Source: Zygnema cylindricum
Taxonomy: Eukaryota; Streptophyta; Zygnematophyceae; Zygnematales; Zygnemataceae
NCBI GenBank assembly: GCA_037447655.1
Contig: JBBHKE010000907.1
Span: 64,001-112,380, forward strand
Length of the DNA stretch: 48,380 nucleotides
Direction of reading: 5' to 3'
Numbering within the stretch: the first letter of the stretch is position 1; each line of letters begins with the position of its first letter. The notes beneath the pieces were generated by a model. That model was not told the origin of the DNA, ran no database searches, and saw only the letters and a list, made by a program, of their open reading frames with translations. The position numbers were made by a program, and so were the translations under genes. This document shows, piece by piece, positions 10,188 through 21,496 of this stretch.

Positions 10188-10984
10188 TTAGTCGGCAGAA
10201 TATTAATAAACTTTTAGGTGATATATAAAGAGTTTGTCGGTCTAGAAATTGCAATTGAGAGCTGGAAATCGGGCAGTAACATTTCCTTCTCCCCCTTGTG
10301 ATAATAATTTACGGTTTCGTAGCCCGGGATTTAGCAAGATCTAATTTTTATATTTTGGGAGAATTTTGGAGAATTTATATAATTAATAGTCGATATCAGC
10401 AAGGGTTCTAACTGGGACAACCATTTACCTTTGTCGTTTCTGGTGGTTTTGTTTTGGGAACGGTTGATTTCCACTTTGTATTTGCTACTCTGGAAAAATA
10501 ACGTCAAACTATTGGTGGAATTTATATTTTAGATGATTTTCATCGAAATTGGGAATTTATTTCTTTTCCTGTTGTTTGTTTGTTCATCTGAAACTTTTGC
10601 CATGTGTTTTCCCTTCTCTCATATTTTTTTTTATAATCAAGGAGGTTTTGACCTTCCCAAAATAAAGCATGCACAGTAGTTCCCAGAAATACGGCTGTAT
10701 TTTTTCTTGGGGGAGTACAAAGTTAGTTATCAAGCTAGTACAAAAACAATGAACTCAGTTAAGAAAAATCAGAAAAAAATGCTCATTTATTTTCCCTCGT
10801 TTCGATTTAATAAATTTCTTGATAAAATTTCGAACAAAAAACAAATAAAATACAAAATCACTTTTTCATGAAATTTGAACAAACTACGACATTACCCTTC
10901 TGAGTAAACAGGTCATTCATTATTTTTTAGATCTTGAAATAGGAAAAATTTAAGTCCCCTTATTTCTTCCCCCACTGCCTTTCG

Positions 10985-12955
10985 CTCTTCCAATCCTTGT
11001 CCATCTCACTCTTTCTTTCCGCGCCATCACCCGCTCCCTCTCCTTCTCCATCTCTCTCTCCTTCTCTCTCTCCTCTTCCCCTTCCTCTACCGCCCTTTCA
11101 CCCTCTGCCTCTACCTCTACCTCTCGCTCTCCCTCTCCCTACCCTCTCCCTCTCCCTTTCTATCTCCCTTCCTCCCTTGCGTTCCCCTATCTGTAAAATT
11201 TTCCCTTTCAATTTCTCTTGATAAATAATACGTTGAACAAATAAAATTAAATTTCAAAATTCCCACAAAATGTTGAAGCGCTGAAATCTAAGTCAAGATC
11301 ACATAAATCATCCACAAAGACTTTCACATAACACTTAAGATCTCCATAGTAATACGCCTGTATTTTGCGAGGCTTTTCTTAACAATAATTCACTCATTCC
11401 AATACATTCTGATAAATTGTTCCAACTCTAAAAACGTTTAAAAGGGAATTGCCGCAATAAGCCTCACAAAGACCGAGCGCAGCACAAAGCACATTCAAGA
11501 TCACAATAAAAGCGAGGTTTCTATGGGCGAGGTTGATGAAAATGATCTTTATGTGATCTTGTATTTTTCTTGGGTTATTTGCAGCTTTCTTTTCCATCAA
11601 GCTCTTCCTCCACCTTTCCCTCCCCCCCTCACCCTTCTTTTCCCTCTTTCCCTCCCTCGCTGCTCCTGTTTCCGCTACCTTGCCTCCTCACTCTTCCTCT
11701 CCCACTCAGTCCTCCTCGCCCTCACCCTCATCTTCTCCGTCTTTTGCTTCATCTCCATCTTTCGCTCCATCACCTATATTTTTTCCTCATCCAATCTTTC
11801 TCCTTCTCCAACTAACTCTCCTTATCTCATACTCCCAAACAGTATCCCTCTCGAGTTTACTTTCCCTATCATCCTCCCCCTCCCCATCTGCCTCTCCTTT
11901 CCAATTTCTTTACTTCTCTCCCTCCTACGTCCTCTCCCTACCACTCTTCGTTTAGTCCCTCTCTCACACAGTTCTCTATCCCTCTGAAGAGCCCTCCTCT
12001 CTCCCTCTCTGTCTTACCCCTTCCACTCCTCTCTTTCCCTCTCCCTATCCCTGCTTCACTACCTCTCTCACTCCCTCTTCCACCTCCTCTCTCTCACTCC
12101 TAATCCCTCCCCCTCTTTCGCTTCCGCCCACTCTCTCTCTCCTTGCCCACTTGTTTTCTCTCATCTTCTCCCTATCCCTCTCCTTCTTCATCCTTTTTCC
12201 CTCTACCTCTCCTCACCAACACCCTCTCGCTCTCTCTCCTCTCTCTTTCTCCATCCAATTCCCCTTCTTTTCCCTCTCCCTCGCCAACTCCAAATCCCAC
12301 TCCAATGTCTTCTCTTCCTATCTCTCACCCTCGTCATCTAACGACTCTGCTATTTTCTACATTTCCCTCGTCCTCTCAATCGATTTTTCCTTTCCCCCCT
12401 CCCTCTTGCTCTCCTTCCCCTATAATATCCCTCTCCATCTCCCTCTCTCTCCCTCTTTGTCTGTCCCCTAAACGCTCTTCCACGCCCGCTCGCCATGTCC
12501 ATTACCCTTATACCTCTCCCCCTCACTCTCCCTCCACCTTTATCTACTCTTCCCTCTCCCTCACTCTCTCCCTCTCCTTGCCATATCCTTCTCCGTCAGC
12601 CTCTCTCCATCTCCTTCTCCCTCCACTCCGCATGTCTCTCTTCCTTTCCCTCTCTCTCCCTCTCCCTATCCCATTGCTTTTCCCTCTCTAGCGTCCTCTC
12701 CTTATTTTTGTCCACCTCTCAATTGTGCCCTTCTATTCTCCTTCTCTTGCTCTCGATTCCCACCCTCTCGCTTCCTCTTCCTCTCCCTCTCCCACCTCCT
12801 CTTATTGTCCCTCTGCCTTTTCCTAAACCTCTCCATCTTTTCTCTAACCCTCTCCCTCTCCCTTTCCCTCAACCTGCCACTCATTATCGCTCTCCCCCTC
12901 TCTCCATCCCTCTCCATCTCTCGCTCTCCCCTTCTCTTTCTCTCTTTCTCCCTTT
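10985..12955 (-). repeat. CT-rich (polypurine on minus) satellite, right arm
   Basis: Mirror of 2930-5175: about 2 kb of CTCTCC/TCCCTC units with the same unique island (11215-11600). ORFs in it are low-complexity Ser/Leu/Pro frames. Confidence 0.9.
11394..11600 (-). CDS. Hypothetical 68-aa ORF, right-arm copy
   Basis: Counterpart of 4391-4597, same length and frame, two residue differences. Unrecognised; see that entry. Confidence 0.25.
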   Translation of the reverse strand: MMEKKAANNPRKIQDHIKIIFINLAHRNLAFIVILNVLCAALGLCEAYCGNSLLNVFRVGTIYQNVLE

Positions 12956-13569
12956 GAGAATGTTACAAGGTCTTCGTTGGAGGTTCATGCTCTCATTATC
13001 TCTCCCAAATAAAGATGAGCCATTTTTATGCTAAATGTATCATGTGCCGAACCTACCTTAAATGTTTCACGAGTTATTTAAAATGTACACCCTGTTATAA
13101 ATACGTCAAAATAGATGTTTGTCTACAAGTGTGTGTATTATTCATGTACCAATATTGTAATCAAAACATTGATTCCTACATTTGGAAATCCTAACAACAT
13201 CCTTGTTGTTCCACGTTCTCAGAATGCTCAACAATTTATTCAATTTCACAAAGTATACACTGCATAGTGAAATGGCACAACTATATTATCTTGAATAACA
13301 AGGTACATTCGAGACCATCTCTTTTATCCCAAGTAATCACCCTCACAATGACGCTAAAAAGAACTCATTTTCGGATCCCTACTTTCATTGTTTTTTCCCA
13401 GATATACAACAAAGCTCCAATTATAGACGAATAATACCGTGTACCAAATTTGCCCTTAGTATATTACTATCTAAAAATACTCATTTAAATTAAGTCCACA
13501 AACCTAGTTTGTCTTTAATGTTCATAAACTCTCAAATGCTTTTTGTGTGACAAACAAAATTCAAGTAGT

Positions 13570-14243
13570 TTGTTGAAGGTCATTGGAATACTGACTCGTT
13601 TGCAATCTACTTGCATTTTGAGTCACACTTGTACCAGCTGAAATATTCGTCCCTAGAGGAGCAGGTGGACACTATGGCCAAGAGGAGGAGGACATGTTAG
13701 TATGGCCAAGAGGAGTTGTACATGTTAGCAAAAGCAAACCCAAAGAGGAATACCTATCAGACTAGATCAATATTGTAAGATATGTGACAGCAAATGAAAA
13801 AAATTATTTCAACCATACAAATATATACCACATACAAATCAAGGACAATAAAACACAACACACCTTAAATTGCACTTAGTGCTCTCATTTCCTTATCTAT
13901 GTAGAATGTACATTGTGTACCAAACTGATCATTCCCAATTGAACAGAATACTCTAAAGATCTTAAAAACATCTAAAACGTACGTACAGGGTTCACTTGAA
14001 AAAGTGCTTGGACCAAAATTGTCCTAGTCACAATATCTACACCCTAAAAATCCGAGAGATAACTTTCACGTCTACATTGATTAGCGGCCATACACATTGA
14101 TTTACTCAGAGATAACTACTTGAGTAGATACCACAAAAACCTACACTAAATTTGGTCAATATCGAACATTTGATAGTCTAAAAATATTCTAAGTCCTAAA
14201 CTCAAATTTCTAAGAGGCTTACTTTTCAATACTCCCATTAAGC
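13570..14243 (-). mobile_element. Copia LTR plus gag start at the outer end of the right arm
   Basis: About 500 bp of LTR (14243 down to about 13790) followed by a gag start homologous to 16360-15980. The LTR lies just downstream of an RNase H end (14528) on the same strand and could be the 3' LTR of the 14.2-16.8 kb element. The gag start beyond it means a second element, or a tandem LTR-internal-LTR-internal arrangement. Confidence 0.6.
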
Positions 14244-14289
14244 TTTAGAAGACTTACTCCCTTAAACCACATGCTTTTCTGCAGTACTC

Positions 14290-15960
14290 CAACTTAGGAG
14301 TTGGATGCGCTTTTGTCAACATATCCGCAACCATTTTCTCATCAGGCAAATAGCAAAATTTGACAACCCTTGCAAATACTTTCTCTCATACTAAATGAAA
14401 TTTCCATTCGCTAACTCTTAAAATCGTTACTTGGGTTTGTAGCCATAGAAATAGTTGTCTGATTGTTGCACCATATTATTTATGTCCCATGTTGTGTAAA
14501 ACCCAACTCAAAGAGAAACGCCTTAATCTAAAGCATTTTTTTTAAGGCTACGCTTGTAGCCAAGTATTCGGCTTCCATAGTAGATTGAGACGTGAATTTT
14601 TGAAGTTTATTACTCCAAGTACAAGTTCCACTTTCAATTTGAATGAAACACCTAGTTGTAGACTTCCCACTAGGCACATCACCATAGCTAGCATCACTCC
14701 AAGTATTAATCGCAACCTTGTCCCCTCCCAAAGTAAACCAAAGAATTCTAGTCCAAACGAGATATCTTAAGACCCTTATTGTAGCCTTCTTGTCTCTCTT
14801 TTGTGGATTTTGCAAACTTCTGCTCAGTACACCAACAGTTGCAGCTATGTCCGGCCTAGTACAATTTATGAAGTAAATGAGACTTCTTACTATTTGTCTG
14901 TAGGTACTTGAGACACAATTTTTTTTTTTTTTTGCTACACTGAGTTCCTCATCTATTATGACTCTAAACTCATGCTCCATTCCTTCAAGTTTTTGCTTAT
15001 ACTCCATAGGAGTTGCACAACCTTTGGCATCAGCCAAACCAAATTTTTCCAACATGTTTCCTATCGCTTTTTTTTGAGTTAGCCTTATTATTTTCTTTTC
15101 TCTATCTCTTTCAACTTGTATTCTAAGGATATATATTGCCTCAACCAAATCTTTCATTTCAAATTGTGAATTTAGAGCCTGTTTTACACTAGTAATTCCT
15201 TCTTTGTCCTTCTAATTAGCAGCAAATCATCAACATACATAGCAATGATTATTACCTCATCAAGATTATCACCACACATCATATATACTAAATGATCAGA
15301 GCTAATTCTAGTAAATCCTAATATTGCCAAGAACACATCTAACTTTCGGTTTCACTGCCTACGGTCTGTTTCAAGCCATACAAATCTTTTATATGTCTGC
15401 ATACAAGATTTTCCTTTCCTACTTCCTCATACCCCTCTAGGTGCTTCATATAAATGACCTCGTTTAAATCACCATGCAAAAAGGTTGTCTTCACATCCAT
15501 CAAGTGGATGTCAAAAAACTTTATGGTAGCTAATGTAAGTAAGATGTGGACAAACGGAAACCTTACAACTGTGAGAAAGTTTCCTTATGGTCTATCCCCT
15601 ATTTTTTATTATATCCCTTAGCCACCAATCTAGCCTTATACTTGTCTATGGTATTATCGTGTTCAATTTAAATTTAAAAACCCATTTACTCCCGATAGCA
15701 TTTTTTCCTAGAAAAAAGTTCCACCTAATCCCACGTTTAGGGCATTATGATGGATTTCATCTCGTCATTGACTGCTTCCACGGAGTGCTCGTTTTCATCA
15801 CACGAAAAAACTTATGTCAATGTAAGAGGCTCTCTTCTGTGTACTCAGTAAACAAAGGATATATCTGCTCCCTTGAGTTGCACACTTCGCTTGACTCCAC
15901 TTGTAAATTTTGTCGCTTGTATAGATGGTTGAGTCCTCTTCTTTAATACATTGGATTCTT
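14290..15960 (-). pseudogene. Copia reverse transcriptase-RNase H, decayed
   Basis: On the minus strand: RT start with GSKWVFKFKLN (about 15700-15660), then RT palm with the YVDD catalytic motif intact (15237-15226), a frame break, then an open 209-codon stretch (15157-14528). That stretch carries the usual copia C-terminal words: IIRLTQKKAIGNMLEKFG, YFINCTRPDIAATVGVLSR, ATIRVLRYL, TWSDASYGD, and QSTMEAEYLA of RNase H. Several stops and frameshifts lie in the RT part. Integrase and protease are absent: RT is joined almost directly to a gag start at 15980, so the element has a large internal deletion. Confidence 0.85.
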
Positions 15961-15979
15961 CTTGTGATTTAGTTTCACC

Positions 15980-16360
15980 TTAAGGTAGAGAAGGGTCTAC
16001 ATCTCTTTCACACATAGCGGGTCCTATTTCTGGAAAATAGGAGCTCAACAAATTTTCCCGGTACAGGTAGACTGATCCATCGAAAATAAGCAACTTGGGT
16101 TGTGGCGCCATAACTTGTTGAAGGTCATGGGCATACTGACTAAGTTGTGATCCACTTGCACTTTGACTCACACTTGACCTAGCTGGAATATTCAACTCTG
16201 ATCCACTTGCACTTTGACTCACACTTGACCTAGCTGGAACATTCAACTCTGGAGGAGAAAATGGAGCACCAGGGCCAAGATGAGCACTTGGAGGAGCAAG
16301 TGGAGCACTAAGGCCAAGCGGAGCACTTGGGCAAGCAAGAGTTGAGCCTTTATCACACAT
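15980..16360 (-). pseudogene. Copia gag N-terminal fragment with internal duplication
   Basis: A 126-codon minus-strand ORF starting MCDKGSTLACPSAPLGLSAP. It is rich in Pro/Ala/Ser and contains a duplicated block of about 18 residues (ARSSVSQSASGSELN repeated as ARSSVSQSASGSQLS), encoded by a 60-bp direct duplication around 16145-16250. The same gag start begins each arm of the giant palindrome. The frame ends before any gag core or zinc knuckle. Confidence 0.6.
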
Positions 16361-16369
16361 GTTTGCAGA

Positions 16370-16768
16370 AACAAACCCAAAGAGGGATTCTTATCACACT
16401 AGATCAATACTGTAAGATATGTAACTACAATTAAAAGAGGTCTTTCAACTAGATAAACATATACCACACACAAATCAAGGACAACAAGACACAACACACA
16501 TAAAATTTCACTTACTGTTCTCATTTCCTTAGTTTGTAGAATGTGTATTCTATGCCAAACTGATCATTTCTAATTGAATTAAATACTCTAAATATCTTAA
16601 AAACGTCTAAAACGTATGTACAAGGTTCACCTGAAAATGTATTAGCAAAATTTTAAGTGTTTCGACCAGAATTGTCCAGCCACAATATCTACACCCTTAA
16701 AATCCGAGAGAAACGTTTCACGTCTACATTCATTGGCGGTCGTACACATTAATGTACTCAGAGATAAT
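16370..16768 (-). mobile_element. Copia LTR (5') fragment, family of the palindrome arms
   Basis: Collinear with 14110-13740 and, inverted, with 1330-1735. Truncated at 16768 where element 2 starts. The left part (GCATTCC/CTTTGGGTTTG) leads into the gag start. Confidence 0.6.
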
Positions 16769-17119
16769 TGTAATTGTGTGACCTCTATTGGCCCACAAAA
16801 TATCTTGCTTATTTGAAGCCTCTAGGATAATACTTGCAACTTTGAATTTCCAACTGAATAAGTGCCACCCTGGCACGCAAATATTATGAACACCGTCACC
16901 CCTATAAAGGTTTCACTCCCTTCATTCAAACGCAAAAAGTATCATTGAATTTACTCCTCTGGGCATTAAGTTATGGCAGGCCAAAGGTGGCATATAATTA
17001 CAAAAGGTCTCTCAAAGGGAGGTGCCTCAAAAAGCCTAAGCCTCAAACTCCTTCCTTGAACCCCTTACTACTACTGTATCAACCTATCATAAGACTATAA
17101 GGTACAAAAAGGTACAAGC
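16769..17119 (-). mobile_element. Copia element 2, 3' LTR, part 1
   Basis: Starts TGTAATTGTGTGACCTC, matching the element 1 LTR start TGAAATTATGTGCCCTC at 27496, and runs collinear until the insertion of the non-autonomous element at 17120. It resumes at 22239. The joined LTR is about 974 bp, close to the 988 and 1010 bp of element 1. Confidence 0.8.
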
Positions 17120-17856
17120 TGTTAGGAATTTGTACTGAGAACTCATTTAGCGACGAGACATTCTCGTAGCTAAAGTAGCGACGACCAGCGACGAAATAGT
17201 CTCGTCGCTAGATAATTGAAGTGACGTAGAAGTTAGCGACGAAGTAGTTTCGTCGCTGGATATTTGAAGTGACCTAGAAATTGTTTGTTCGTTTCGTTTC
17301 ACGCGAGTTCTAGTCGTACTATTGAAGTGACGTGGAAAATGTTTGGTCATTTCAGTTCACGTAAGTTCTAGTTGTACCGTGTGGTTCAAGTCGGTCCGTG
17401 GTTGACTTGTGTAGTCGTACCGTCTAGTTCAATTCGGTTCGCAGTTGTCAGTCGGATGTTTTCACCACGTTGAATCTTACGCGTTTCTAATCGTGTACCG
17501 TGGTATTGTTACGTGACGTTTGAAGGAGTATATTGAGGCGTAGTGAGAGAGAGGCTTTTATCAATTTGGCGAGAGTTGATCCTCCTAGTAGGTTATGAAG
17601 GAGTTCAAGGAGTTGAGGGAGTTTGATAGCTTTGTAATGTTTCTTGAGGAGTTAGAGGAGGGTAGTGAAGAGTATCTTCTATTTCATTAAGTGGAGTTAG
17701 AAGTGAGAGTGTTTTGAGGGTGTGAGAAAATTATGTAAGAAAAGTTCTCCGTGGAATATATTGGCTTCCTTGGGGTAATCTTTCTCTTGTGTGTGTTTTA
17801 TTCATTTATGCTTCCGCTGGCATTTGCACTCAATGTTTTATTATTCAATCCTTTCA
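17120..17856 (+). repeat. 5' LTR of the non-autonomous element
   Basis: 737 bp, TG...CA ends. The first 140 bp hold a cluster of short perfect hairpins built on AGCGACGA/TCGTCGCT (17187-17209 and 17235-17257). Aligns end to end with 21497-22233. Confidence 0.93.
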
Positions 17857-17857
17857 A

Positions 17858-17870
17858 TTGGTATCGGAGC
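17858..17870 (+). other. Primer-binding site, TTGGTATCGGAGC
   Basis: One base after the LTR end. Near-complement of the initiator Met-tRNA 3' end and identical to the minus-strand site at 961-973. Confidence 0.85.
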
Positions 17871-17929
17871 AGGTTGTAGTGCTCAATGAGTGGTTTGATG
17901 ATGGAGATGGAGACGATTAAAGGCGAAAA

Positions 17930-18320
17930 GGATTGACGACAAAGACGACAGATTGAAGACGAAGAGAGAAGACGAAGACAAAGTTTGAAGACGAATATGA
18001 AGACAGAAGACAAAGATGAAGACGAAGAAGAAGACGAAGACTGAAGACGAAAAGAAGATGAAGACGAAGATTGAAGACGTAGTGGAAGACGAAGATGAAG
18101 ATTGAAGACGCAGTGATGAAAATTGAAGACGAAGATGAAAACTGAAGACGAAGTGGAAGACGAAGACGGAGATTGAAGACGAAGACTGAAGATGAGGTGA
18201 AGGTTGTTTTTCTTTTGACAGAAATTATTTTGGATATTATGATGATGGAGGTGATACTTATTATGAAGTCAAAGAAGAAGAGTTCGAAGAAGTTGACGGA
18301 GGCGAAGAAGGCAAAGAAGA
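17930..18320 (+). repeat. GAAGACGAAGATGAAGACG tandem tract
   Basis: Irregular repeats of GAAGACGAAGA and GATTGAAGACG in the 5' half of the element interior, about 390 bp, interrupted near 18200-18240. Explains the low-complexity acidic frames here. Confidence 0.8.
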
Positions 18321-18346
18321 GAAAAGTGAATTAAAATCAATCCGAT

Positions 18347-18667
18347 GTGGAAATTCAGATTGAGATGGGAGGAAGAAAATTCATTTATCTTTTGATGAAT
18401 GAACCGGATCCCGATCCGGATGGAGGTGATTCTTTATTTGAAGTAGAAGAAGAAGAAGCTGATGAAGAAGAAGTAGATGAAGAATCCGAAGAAGTAGTCG
18501 ATGAAGTCGAAGAAGGTGAAGAAGAGAAGAGTGAATTAAAAACTGAAGAGAGGAGTGAAGAAAAGTGTGATGAGAAGTTTATTAAAAAGAGTGATTTGAT
18601 GAAAGAGAAGAAGAGTGGAAAGAAGAGTGAAGAGAAGAAGATAAATTTCTTTTGGGGGGAGAAATGA
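18347..18667 (+). CDS. Acidic low-complexity ORF inside the non-autonomous element
   Basis: 106 codons. Starts MEIQIEMGGRKFIYLLMNEP, then a Glu/Asp/Val-rich run and a Lys/Glu-rich tail. It lies in a tract of GAAGAC/GAAGAA repeats (about 17930-18660) that keeps such frames open by composition. No gag motif or zinc knuckle. It may be non-coding; an element-specific acidic protein cannot be ruled out. Confidence 0.25.
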   Translation: MEIQIEMGGRKFIYLLMNEPDPDPDGGDSLFEVEEEEADEEEVDEESEEVVDEVEEGEEEKSELKTEERSEEKCDEKFIKKSDLMKEKKSGKKSEEKKINFFWGEK

Positions 18668-18969
18668 AGTTGTCGATCTGGTATATTGATTGAGGTGTAA
18701 AGGAGTGGTTTATAAAGAAGAAAATAAGTGTGTTGTCGTGAGTTGAAAATGAATCTCGACATTTTGAAGATCTTTTTTTGGAGGGAGTTTTATTTCGTAC
18801 TTTTGTACGGTCATTTATTGAAGACGTTATTCGAAGTGAATCGAGGTGAATGGTGTGGCGATTACCTAAATCGCCGGTCAGTTTGGAAGAAGAGTCATTC
18901 AAGTTTGGCATTCTCAATTTCTGTCGGCAGTTCGAGTGTGTACAAGTTTATTTGATTTTCGTTGTCAAT

Positions 18970-21480
18970 GACTGCACATTTTTTTTTGTTGTGGATTTTG
19001 TTGAAGTGAAGTTTTAATGTGTCCATGATTAAGAGGAAGAAGAGGAGGAGTTTCGTGTTAGCGAAAGACCGGTTGCTTTACCGGCTGTTTTGGCCATTTA
19101 TTGACAAAAAGGAGGATTGAAAAAAAATTGACGAAGATGAAGAAAAAGAAAAAGAGAAGTCAGATTTTTGTTTTGGGTTTGAAAGAAGACAAGAGTAGAG
19201 ACGAAGTGGAGGTAGTGAGAGATTATTCTCTCGGAAGGAAGAAGAGTACTCCTTCCCTCCTGGCCGCTTCGACGTTTGTTTGGAGAAACCATTTTTTTTA
19301 GTTTCATTTGAGGAAGAATTCGGATGTATGGAGCGACTAATTTGGAAGATCAGGATAATTCAAATTCCTATTTTGATGGAGATGGAGATGAGAGTGGAGG
19401 ATACGAGTATGTGAAGAAAGAGAAGAGGTAAATTGTCACTTAGAATTCCGAGGAGGAGAGGTGGCATTTAAAGAGCTTGAGAACATTTTTTTTACTTTGT
19501 TAATCTATGTCGGTAGTGGAAGAGACGCAAAAATGGCGATTGAGGTGATCGCGGTGTAAGTTGCGGCCGTGTTGAATTTACAAATTATTTTGAGTTTGGA
19601 AATTATACCGACGACGGACTATAATTTTCCGATTCACATATTAATGATTAATTCGATGAGAGGAGATGAAGAATGAGAGAAAATTATGATTTTTTTTATG
19701 AGGAGAGCCAAATTCATGATTTCTTGTCCATTGCGCATTCCGCATTGGAGGAGAAAACGCATGTCCATTTCGGTTTGAATAGTTGAAGGAAAATGTTGAC
19801 ATTAAGAGTGACATTCAATTTTACATTGATGATTGGAGTGATGAAATTTTTATTTCTCGAGTGTTTTTGAATTCTCGGAAATTTAAAGGTTTTAAATCGA
19901 GTTCTAATTTAGATTTAACAAATCCGAATCGGAGGAAGATAAAGGGAGAGAATAAATTTGTTCAAATGAGATTCAAGCTATGAGGGGGAAAAGGCCGAAT
20001 ACGCTTTCTTATTTTTTTTTGGCAAGGAGAAAAGATTTCAAACTCGCTTCATTTTATTTTATGATGTGAGGAAAAATCAATTTTAGTTGTTGAGAATTTT
20101 GTTTGCGAGAATGTTGTTGGAAGCCCACAGTCATTTTCTTAATTAAGAGAGGTTGAAGAGTGGGAAACGATATTGGAGGCGGTAGAAGAGAAGAGTGTTG
20201 AGAAAGAGGAAAAAATGAAGTTTATTTTCGGTTATATATGAGAGGAGGACCAGTCGTTCCGTATGAAGAGCCGGTTGGACGCTTGACGTACATTAGGGAA
20301 TAAACGATAATGTCGGATATTCAGGCGGCCGTGTTGGTCGTCGTCAGATTTTGACGGTCAAAGAGTTATTAAATTTTTTTTACGCGGATCTTTTGGTACC
20401 TTATGGTAACATGTGGATGTGACTATGGTTTCAGTTGACGAAAAAAAATATGTTTGGAAGTGCTAATTCTGAAGGAGGTTGTGACGCGGAGTTATTTGAC
20501 GTGAATTTGCGGCGTGGACTTTTCATTTATTTTGATTTCGAAATTTCACCGCCCTAGTAAGTGTTTTTTGAAGCGGCATTTTGTTTTCTTTTGAGATTCT
20601 AAGAACAAATGGAGAAGCGCCATGTGGCGTATGCATGAATTTTGACGAGCGAAGTTACAAAAGAATTTTGAATGGTGATTGAAGGAAAAAATTCGCAATC
20701 AAGTTGTAACGTTTCAGAGGGGGCTACGACATCTGGAGTTGATTGAAGTTTGCGAGGATTTTGTTGGAGGATTATTTGATTTGGCGTTTTTTGGAAAAAT
20801 CGCGAGGAGATATAATTGTTTCTTATGTTGGACATTTGATGCTTTGTTTCGTACATTAATCTGGTGTTTTAATTTGTTGTTTAAGTATACTTCATGATGT
20901 TTTACGGAGGGGAAGTTTTAAGTTGTGATTGGTATAATCATTACAAGTTTGAGAGGGGGATTGTTAGACTCAAATTTATAATTGGCTGTAGCGTGTTTGT
21001 CGCGTGGTCGTCTAGTTTGTCTTTTGTTGTTTTGTGTAAGTTCGTTTATGTTATTTTGGAGTTGAAGTGGTGGTTTGACAATTCCCACATTGAGAAGGGG
21101 ATTGTTAAGTTTTACATTGTGGGATTTGTGTTAGCGTCGGTTGGCAGCTTAGCAACCATTGTACGCTTAATTTAAGTATTGATTTTAAGTGTCGGAGTTA
21201 TTTGTGTCTTGTCTTATTTGAAGTGTATGTATGGAGGGTCCCGGTCACTGTACGGTTTTGTGTCATAGTGATCATAGTGGTATTTGTTCTGATTTGAGGA
21301 GTAGATTTGTTTCTGGGTTGCGGCGTACATTTGTACGGCCGATTTTGTTTCACTTTGTCGAGGAGTTTTCCGGTTGACGTTTATGTACGTTCTTTTGAGC
21401 GTGTACTGACAGCATCAAAATAGGTATATGAAATGGGAACGAAATTAGTAGGCATGGAGTAAGAGGGGGCTTTGAGTGTC
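18970..21480 (+). other. Interior of the non-autonomous element, no recognisable coding
   Basis: About 2.5 kb with many stops in all frames, GA-biased on the plus strand. ORFs of 66-93 codons (for example 19783-19983 and 20894-21175) show no motif. Two PPT-like words, GAGAGGGGGATTGTTA (20951-20966) and GAGAAGGGGATTGTTA (21093-21108), resemble the real PPT-LTR junction at 21487. Confidence 0.6.
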
Positions 21481-21485
21481 TCAGT

Positions 21486-21496
21486 AAGAGGGGGAA
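21486..21496 (+). other. Polypurine tract of the non-autonomous element
   Basis: AAGAGGGGGAA directly before the TG of the 3' LTR, where plus-strand DNA synthesis would start. Confidence 0.85.

Larger units (their letters stand above)
9296..14243 (-). repeat. Right arm of the giant inverted repeat
   Basis: Reverse complement of the left arm (1203-6078), interrupted by the 778-bp MITE at 9410-10187. Without that insertion it is about 4.2 kb; the shortfall against the left arm lies mainly in the polypurine/polypyrimidine satellite and in a missing part of the stretch around 2600-2900. The outer end coincides with a copia LTR terminus next to the RNase H end of the 14.3-16.8 kb copia element. 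Confidence 0.9.

Noticed and set aside
20894-21175. 93-codon hydrophobic ORF in the non-autonomous LTR element
   Set aside because: No domain, no conserved neighbour, and only slightly longer than chance frames in this stretch. Left unannotated.
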